From NCBI GenBank assembly GCA_903940375.1, contig CAJAKT010000081.1:1-12347 (forward strand): a stretch of 12,347 nt of DNA. The letters are read 5' to 3'. Of the stretch, positions 8,144 to 12,347 are shown piece by piece; position 1 is the stretch's first letter; each line of letters opens with the position of its first letter. The position numbers and the translations under genes are program-made. Origin of the DNA: an uncultured bacterium. GTDB taxonomy: Bacteria; Actinomycetota; Actinomycetes; S36-B12. The notes under the pieces are model-generated. The model did no database searches and was not told where the DNA came from. It saw nothing but the letters and a program-made list of their open reading frames with translations.

Positions 8144-8611
8144 ATGAAGCGTCCGTTGTCCCTGACGATTGCTGTCGTGCTGCAGTGGGCGGCAGCGGTC
8201 GTCGGCATCATCTCCGGCTTTGATCTCATCGCTGCCGCATTCGAGATGTCAAAGGAGGGCGTCGCCCAGCAGATCGAGGGCGCCTTGGTGAGCCAGGGTG
8301 TTGTCGACGTGACGGGCGGCTTCGTGGTGGTGGGCGTGTTCGTGGCGGGCGTGGTCCTGCTCGCGATCGCGTTCCTACGGGTGATGGTCGCGCTGTATCT
8401 GGCCCGCGGTCACCGCTGGGCCCGCACCGTGGTGACCGTCCTGGTCGGACTCAGCCTGGTGACCGGCACCTCCTACCTTTTCCAGGGCTTCGTGCTCCGA
8501 TTCGCGCTGACAGTCGTCGTCGACGTCGTGGTGCTCTGGCTGATGTTCAACGCCAGCTCGAGTGAGTTCATCCGTTCACGCACGTCAGAGGAATTGCCGG
8601 CACGTAGTTGA
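8144..8611 (+). CDS. Hypothetical four-helix membrane protein
   Basis: A 155-residue protein with about four transmembrane helices (roughly 5-30, 55-83, 93-111 and 116-135). A polar loop follows helix 1 (about 32-48, with EMSKEGVAQQ), and the C-terminal tail is charged. The segment ARGHRWARTVVTVL before helix 3 and the final NASSSEFIRSR resemble a loose class of small actinobacterial membrane proteins of unknown function; I cannot name a family with certainty. I chose ATG 8144 over the ATG at 8138 because of the leaderless promoter spacing and because MKRP gives a natural positive N-terminus. It lies 36 bases after dprE2 and may still be co-transcribed with it. The mycobacterial cluster carries a small four-helix GtrA-type protein proposed as a flippase next to dprE1. 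This protein has similar size and topology but no GtrA signature that I recognise. Confidence 0.72.
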   Translation: MKRPLSLTIAVVLQWAAAVVGIISGFDLIAAAFEMSKEGVAQQIEGALVSQGVVDVTGGFVVVGVFVAGVVLLAIAFLRVMVALYLARGHRWARTVVTVLVGLSLVTGTSYLFQGFVLRFALTVVVDVVVLWLMFNASSSEFIRSRTSEELPARS

Positions 8612-8621
8612 ATGGTAAAGT
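8594..8621 (+). promoter_or_regulatory. Pirin gene promoter (-35 TTGCCG, -10 TAAAGT)
   Basis: TTGCCG at 8594-8599 and TAAAGT at 8616-8621 are separated by 16 bases, each matching four of six sigma-70-type consensus positions. The -35 lies within the end of the preceding gene. An inverted repeat, TAGTTGA (8605-8611) and TCGACTA (8627-8633), flanks the -10 and could be an operator. Confidence 0.55.
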
Positions 8622-8642
8622 AATCCTCGACTAGGAGGACCC

Positions 8643-9608
8643 ATGCCCGCGATCACCGCTGACACCCTGACCCTGCCCCGGATCACGCCGATGTCCGAGG
8701 ACACCGGCCGGGCCGTTGAGTCCGTGACGACCGCGCCGCTGGGCTTCGAGGGCGAGGGCTTCCCCGTGCACCGAGCCTTCGCCGGTGTGCCCCTGGAGGT
8801 CCTTGACCCCTTTATCCACATGGACCAGATGGGTGAGGTCGAGTACGCGGCCGGGGAGCCGAAGGGCACGCCGTGGCACCCTCATCGCGGTTTCGAGACC
8901 TTCACGTACCTCATCGATGGTGAGTTCATCCACCAGGACTCCAACGGTGGTGGCGGCACGATCGGCGGTGGTGGCAGCCAGTACATGACGGCCGGCGACG
9001 GCATCCTGCACATTGAGACGCCGCCTGCCGCCCTCGTGGAGTCGGGCGGTCTGTTCCATGGCCTCCAGCTGTGGATCAATCTGCCGCGCGCGAAGAAGCG
9101 CATTGCACCGCAGTACCAGGACCTCCAGGGCCACGACCTGAGGCTGCTGACCTCCACTGACGGCGGTGCTCTCGTGCGTGTCCTTGCCGGCTCAATCGAC
9201 GGTCACGCCGGTCCGGGCATCTCGCACACTCCACTCGCGATCACGCACATCACGCTGGCTCCGGGAGCGCAACTGGTGCTGCCCTGGCCGGCCGAGTTCA
9301 ACGCCCTCGCGTATGCGCTGTCTGGCTCTGGCACGGTCGGTGCCGAGCGTCGGCCCTTCGCCGGTGGCCAGCTCGCGGTGCTGGGTGCGGGTGAGTCGAT
9401 CGTGCTGCAGGCCAATGATCAGCAGGAGACGCGATCGCCCAATCTCGAGGTGTTCCTGATCGGTGGCGTGCCGCTGCGTGAGCCGGTTATGGCCTATGGA
9501 CCGTTTGTCATGTGCAGCAAGGCCGAACTGGTCGAGGCTTACGAGGACTACCAGGCCGGCCGCCTCGGGACCATCCCCGCTGACGCGATCCAGCCGCACC
9601 GCATCTAG
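8643..9608 (+). CDS. Pirin family protein (bicupin)
   Basis: A 321-residue soluble bicupin. The N-terminal cupin carries the pirin metal site: H79 and H81 in HPHRGFETFTY and H123 and E125 in GDGILHIE, the His3-Glu iron ligands of characterised pirins. The C-terminal cupin (about 190-300) lacks such ligands, as usual. Some pirins have quercetin 2,3-dioxygenase activity, and others bind regulatory or metabolic partners; the sequence does not say which applies. The stretch between the ligand pairs is unusually glycine-rich (GGGGTIGGGGSQYMTAG, residues 102-118), where most bacterial pirins have a less repetitive GVIGPGDVQWMTAG-like loop. The start is fixed by GGAGG at 8634-8638, four bases before the ATG, making this one of the few genes here with a strong Shine-Dalgarno. 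It has its own promoter and is probably monocistronic. Confidence 0.92.
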   Translation: MPAITADTLTLPRITPMSEDTGRAVESVTTAPLGFEGEGFPVHRAFAGVPLEVLDPFIHMDQMGEVEYAAGEPKGTPWHPHRGFETFTYLIDGEFIHQDSNGGGGTIGGGGSQYMTAGDGILHIETPPAALVESGGLFHGLQLWINLPRAKKRIAPQYQDLQGHDLRLLTSTDGGALVRVLAGSIDGHAGPGISHTPLAITHITLAPGAQLVLPWPAEFNALAYALSGSGTVGAERRPFAGGQLAVLGAGESIVLQANDQQETRSPNLEVFLIGGVPLREPVMAYGPFVMCSKAELVEAYEDYQAGRLGTIPADAIQPHRI

Positions 9609-9639
9609 CTCACCCGTCGGCACCCAGCCCACCCGCTCC

Positions 9640-9645
9640 TAGAGT
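9640..9645 (+). promoter_or_regulatory. Putative -10 element of a leaderless transcript for the DUF2237 gene
   Basis: TAGAGT fits TAnnnT, followed by 6 bases and ATG 9652; no Shine-Dalgarno is present. This favours ATG 9652 over the in-frame TTG at 9646. Confidence 0.5.
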
Positions 9646-9651
9646 TTGCCC

Positions 9652-10056
9652 ATGGAGCCGACCCCTCAGGTGAACGTCCTGCACCAACCCCTCGAGGTCT
9701 GCAGCTTGGAGCCGCTGACTGGCTTCTACCGCGATGGCTACTGCAACACGGGTGCTGAGGACGTCGGCTCGCACACCGTCTGCGCGGTCGTCACCGCCGA
9801 GTTCCTCGATCATCAGCGACTGATCGGCAACGATCTGTCGACGCCGATGCCGCAGTACGGATTTCCCGGCCTGCAGCCAGGCGATCGGTGGGGTGTCTGC
9901 GCCGGTCGCTGGCTCCAGTCGTACGAGGCTGGCGTGCCGTCACCGGTCGTCCTGCGTGCGACTAACGAGGCTGCACTGGCCTACGTGCCGTTGGACGCAC
10001 TGCAGTCGTGCGCGGCAGACGCACCGGACGATCTCGGCGAGCTGCTGGACCAATAG
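9652..10056 (+). CDS. DUF2237 family protein
   Basis: A 134-residue soluble protein matching DUF2237 over nearly its full length. It shows NVLHQPLEVCS, LTGFYRDGYCNTG, EDVGSHTVCAVVT, FL..Q...GNDLSTPMP, FPGLQPGDRWGVCAGRW, GVPSPVVLRATNEAALAYV and a terminal LDAL segment. Several cysteines are conserved in the family (in EVCSLEP, GYCNTG, TVCAV and GVCAGRW), but no biochemical role is established to my knowledge. ATG 9652 is chosen for the 6-base spacing from TAGAGT. The gene is convergent with the response regulator, with only 10 bases between stops and no clear hairpin terminator. It follows the pirin gene by 43 bases but appears to have its own promoter. Confidence 0.9.
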   Translation: MEPTPQVNVLHQPLEVCSLEPLTGFYRDGYCNTGAEDVGSHTVCAVVTAEFLDHQRLIGNDLSTPMPQYGFPGLQPGDRWGVCAGRWLQSYEAGVPSPVVLRATNEAALAYVPLDALQSCAADAPDDLGELLDQ

Positions 10057-10066
10057 AGCGTCAGCG

Positions 10067-10720
10067 TCACTTGGTGGGGAATAGCCCCGACCGCTCCGCC
10101 CACAGTGCAGCCTGTGTTCGGTCCTGCACTCCGATTCGCGCGAAGATTCGGGTGAGGTGGGCCTTCACGGTCTTCTCGGCGATGCCGAGCCGCCGCCCGA
10201 TCTCCTTATTCAGGAGACCTTCGCGAACGAGGCCAAGCACTTCGAGTTCGCGCTCCGACAACTGCGCACCATCGGTGCCGCGCTGCTCAGTTCCGCCACC
10301 GCGTTCGGCCCGCTCCGCGAGCAGGATCGCACCGATGCGCGCGTCCATAGGTGAGCCGCCGGCCGCGGCCGCTCGCACTGCGGCGACGATGTCATCGGGT
10401 GCAGCGTCCTTCAGCAGGTAGCCGCACGCTCCGGCGTCCAGGGCCTGGGTCACGCGCTGACGGTCGCCGAACGAGGTCAGCACGACGATGCGGGCCGCCG
10501 GGTCAATGGCGGTGATCGCCGTTGTCGCATCGATTCCGTCTACACCCGGCATAGACAGGTCCATCAGGACGACGTCGGGCCGGACTCGCTGGTACTCGTC
10601 GTTGGCCTCTGCGCCATCGGATGCGCTACCGACCACGGTGATCCCGTCCGCTGCGTCAAGAAGGCTCTGGAGGCCGGAGCGGATGACATGGTGATCGTCA
10701 ACGAGCAGGACGGTGATCAT
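10067..10720 (-). CDS. NarL/LuxR-family response regulator
   Basis: A 217-residue cytoplasmic two-component response regulator. The receiver domain (about 1-118) has the acidic pair D8/D9, the phosphoacceptor D54 in VLMDLSMPGVDG, T82 and K104, so it looks fully functional. A linker (about 119-150) leads to a LuxR-type helix-turn-helix (about 153-217) with LSERELEVLGLV, NKEIGRRLGIAEKTVKAHL and a final DRTQAALWA. Phosphorylation by the adjacent kinase should promote DNA binding. The ATG overlaps the kinase stop by 4 bases (ATGA), so the two are translationally coupled and made together. Target genes cannot be identified from the sequence; the divergent secreted-peptide gene and its repeated 9-mer are candidates by position. 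Confidence 0.95.
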   Translation of the reverse strand: MITVLLVDDHHVIRSGLQSLLDAADGITVVGSASDGAEANDEYQRVRPDVVLMDLSMPGVDGIDATTAITAIDPAARIVVLTSFGDRQRVTQALDAGACGYLLKDAAPDDIVAAVRAAAAGGSPMDARIGAILLAERAERGGGTEQRGTDGAQLSERELEVLGLVREGLLNKEIGRRLGIAEKTVKAHLTRIFARIGVQDRTQAALWAERSGLFPTK

Positions 10721-12063
10721 CGCGGCACCTCGGCAGGAAGGGTGAGGGTGAGGACGGTGCCCTGCGGATCGGCAGGGCGCACCTCGAGTGAACCGCCGAG
10801 ACGGACGGCAAGATCGGCGAGCAGGCGGAGACCGGCATGGCCGGATGCCGGGCGACGCCAGTCGATGCCCTGCAACCCGCTCCCGTCGTCATCCACGGTC
10901 AGCTGGACGCTGTTGCGCCCAGTCCGTTCGACGCGGACCTCGACGGTTGCGGCGTGTGCATGGGCGATCACGTTGCGCAACGCCTCCTGTGCGGTCCGGA
11001 AGATCAGCGCCTCGGTCTCCTCGGGAAGTCGGAGGTCGGGATCGATCTCGAGAGTCGTTTCGATGCCGCGGGTACGTGGGCCGGCGAGCAGACCGTCGAG
11101 GGCGATCGCCAAGCCGGCATCGCGCAGATTCGGGGGGTAGATCTCGATGAGAAGGGAGCGGAGGGCGCTGATGGACGTGCGGGTACTGGCTGCGGCACTG
11201 CCGACGGCCTCCGCCACTGTCGGATCGGGAATGCTGCTCGCGGCTGCAGCGAGGGAATACGAGATCCCGGTGAGGTCCTGAATCACCCCGTCATGAAGAT
11301 CCGCGGCGATCCGGTGTCGCTCGTTCTCCGATGCATCGATCGCGCTCTGCAGCAGCTCCGCCTTCTCCACTTCATCTCGCTTGATGCGCGTGGCCAGCCA
11401 CCAGGCGAGCGGGAGCTCGAGCAGCGCAAGCAGCAGCAGCCCACCGATGATGATGGGCGCGAAGCGCCACCAGATGCGCTGTGCGGACTGGTCGACCGCA
11501 TCGAACCGGTAGTAGACCTCGAAGAGCACGGGCGTGCCATCGTCGAGGGTCACGGGCAGGTAGACCTCGAGCATGTGTCCGACGGACTGCTCGTACCGGT
11601 TCTCCGGCTTGGTCAGGTCGCTCGGCTCAGCCTCGATGCCGCCGTTCTCCAGGACCTCGCGCTCTTCGTCACCGAGGCTGTACGTCGTACCGATGAGCCG
11701 GGCCTCGTCGGAGTAGACGATCGTCCCGTCGGCCGACCAGACCTTGACGCGGGCGACATCAGGTCCCAGCACTGCCTCGCGGACCGTCTCGTCGACTGCC
11801 GCGATTGCCTCGGGATCCCCGGTCAGCAGTCCGGCCGGGACATCACGCATGGCGCTGGCTGCGAGCAGGCGCGTCTTCGACCTGGCGTCGGCAATCGCCT
11901 CCTGGGCGCCAGCCTGCTGGATGACCAGGAGGGCACCTACCGTGACGGCCACCATGACGGCCAGGGCGGCGAGGGTGAACAGCCCGAGAATCCGGCTACG
12001 GCGGACCCCTGAGCGCTGCACGGGCTGCAGCCTAGAGATCGAGAGCCCGGACATCTCGGACAT
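10717..12063 (-). CDS. NarX/DesK-type sensor histidine kinase
   Basis: A 448-residue membrane kinase. TM1 (about 24-49) and TM2 (about 203-225) enclose an extracytoplasmic sensor of roughly 150 residues whose ligand is unknown. A short coiled linker follows (226-248), then a HisKA_3 dimerisation domain with H257 in the ENERHRIAADLHDGVIQDL segment (246-264). The ATPase domain has N364 in QEALRNVIAHAHA, the DDDGSG box (391-396) and a GHAGLRLLADLAVRLGG box (408-424). No HAMP domain is evident. The MSEM start leaves two options: ATG 12063, or ATG 12054 three codons in. GACTAT on the minus strand ends 7 bases before 12054, which would suit a leaderless transcript; there is no well-spaced Shine-Dalgarno for either. 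It should phosphorylate the downstream overlapping response regulator. Confidence 0.94.
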   Translation of the reverse strand: MSEMSGLSISRLQPVQRSGVRRSRILGLFTLAALAVMVAVTVGALLVIQQAGAQEAIADARSKTRLLAASAMRDVPAGLLTGDPEAIAAVDETVREAVLGPDVARVKVWSADGTIVYSDEARLIGTTYSLGDEEREVLENGGIEAEPSDLTKPENRYEQSVGHMLEVYLPVTLDDGTPVLFEVYYRFDAVDQSAQRIWWRFAPIIIGGLLLLALLELPLAWWLATRIKRDEVEKAELLQSAIDASENERHRIAADLHDGVIQDLTGISYSLAAAASSIPDPTVAEAVGSAAASTRTSISALRSLLIEIYPPNLRDAGLAIALDGLLAGPRTRGIETTLEIDPDLRLPEETEALIFRTAQEALRNVIAHAHAATVEVRVERTGRNSVQLTVDDDGSGLQGIDWRRPASGHAGLRLLADLAVRLGGSLEVRPADPQGTVLTLTLPAEVPR

Positions 12064-12088
12064 AGTCCTAAGACCATCGCCCGATTGA

Positions 12089-12175
12089 ACGCGGGACCTC
12101 CGTCCGCACAGACTTCAGGCACGCGGGACAGGCCCGCACCGAATTCTCTGGAGGAACCGTGCGCATGTCCCGCGT
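12089..12175. repeat. Three copies of the 9-mer ACGCGGGAC around the peptide gene promoter
   Basis: ACGCGGGAC occurs at 12089-12097 and 12121-12129 in direct orientation, 32 bases apart (about three helical turns). It occurs once more as its exact reverse complement, GTCCCGCGT, at 12167-12175, inside the first codons of the secreted peptide gene. The second copy also forms part of a GCGGG-N5-CCCGC hairpin (12123-12137). The arrangement could be a regulator-binding array for either divergent gene. Confidence 0.5.
12150..12154 (+). promoter_or_regulatory. Shine-Dalgarno of the secreted peptide gene
   Basis: GGAGG is 4 bases before GTG 12159 and 10 bases before the in-frame ATG 12165. Both starts are usable and differ by two residues outside the hydrophobic core. 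Confidence 0.7.
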
Positions 12176-12341
12176 GAAGCGAGCCACCGTCATCGGAGCA
12201 GTCGTCATGGCCGTCGGCAGCGCTTTGCCGCTGGCCGTCGCAGCGCCCGCCGAGGCGAAGAGCTGCAAGTGGGCCGTCGTCTCGTACGACCCTGTCACGC
12301 ACACCTCGATCGTGGCCTGCGTTGGCAGGAACCGTCCCTAG
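12159..12341 (+). CDS. Small secreted two-cysteine peptide (hypothetical)
   Basis: A 60-residue predicted preprotein. A basic N-terminus (R2, R5, K7, R8) precedes a hydrophobic core (about 10-29) and an AEA cleavage site at residues 31-33, leaving a mature peptide of about 27 residues. The mature part has exactly two cysteines, C36 and C54, able to form one disulfide, and ends in a basic GRNRP tail. An earlier AVA site at 26-28 is possible. I recognise no family. Reality is supported by a good Shine-Dalgarno, a coherent signal peptide, a stop soon after, and the absence of another gene on either strand here. It is divergent from the sensor kinase with a 95-base shared upstream region. A weak promoter, TTGAAC (12085-12090) and CAGACT (12109-12114), is possible. 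Confidence 0.65.
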   Translation: MRMSRVKRATVIGAVVMAVGSALPLAVAAPAEAKSCKWAVVSYDPVTHTSIVACVGRNRP

Positions 12342-12347
12342 TTGATC

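Noticed and set aside
10076..10088. GGGG-N5-CCCC hairpin near the convergent gene ends as a terminator
   Set aside because: It lies inside the response regulator coding end, the stem is only four pairs, and no T-rich run follows on either strand.
10837..12012. 391-residue open frame on the plus strand opposite the histidine kinase
   Set aside because: It is a shadow of the well-supported kinase, with no recognisable motif and no ribosome binding site.
12123..12137. GCGGG-N5-CCCGC hairpin as an attenuator or terminator before the peptide gene
   Set aside because: A five-pair GC stem is expected by chance in this composition, has no T-run, and overlaps the repeated 9-mer that explains it more simply.

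Overview
The window is high-GC actinobacterial chromosome, about two thirds G+C by eye. It is densely packed, with many ATGA/TGATG-type overlaps and no gap over 300 bases. The lineage clue is a set of three enzymes for a polyprenyl-phosphate arabinose donor (UbiA-type phosphoribosyltransferase, DprE1, DprE2). These are classically known from arabinan-walled Mycobacteriales. A FadE5-type acyl-CoA dehydrogenase and a CopD-CtaG fusion are also typical of actinomycetes. The order cannot be fixed from this sequence, and ubiA-dprE1-dprE2 are adjacent here, unlike in Mycobacterium tuberculosis. I see no tRNA, rRNA, CRISPR array, insertion sequence or clear rho-independent terminator.

Layout. Positions 4-4446 are on the minus strand and hold, in transcription order, a FadE5-like acyl-CoA dehydrogenase, copC, and a copD-ctaG fusion overlapping copC by 4 bases. 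CopC and CopD-CtaG form a copper handling and cytochrome oxidase assembly pair. Two near-identical palindromes precede the dehydrogenase and look like operators. Positions 4581-8611 are on the plus strand: a DUF6069-like four-helix membrane protein, ubiA, dprE1, dprE2 and another four-helix membrane protein. UbiA attaches phosphoribose to the polyprenyl carrier, and DprE1 and DprE2 epimerise the sugar at C2 to give the arabinofuranose donor. The alignment position of the mycobacterial benzothiazinone-reactive cysteine in DprE1 is alanine.

Positions 8643-10056 hold a pirin with its own promoter and a DUF2237 protein, both on the plus strand. Positions 10067-12063 on the minus strand hold a NarL/LuxR-type response regulator and its NarX-like sensor kinase, overlapping by 4 bases. 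Divergent from the kinase, at the right edge, is a tiny secreted two-cysteine peptide gene. Three copies of one 9-mer lie in and around its promoter.

Several genes (copC, the 8144 membrane gene, the 9652 DUF2237 gene, possibly the 4581 gene and the kinase) have a -10-like hexamer 6-7 bases before the start codon and no good Shine-Dalgarno. This suggests widespread leaderless transcripts and was used to choose starts.
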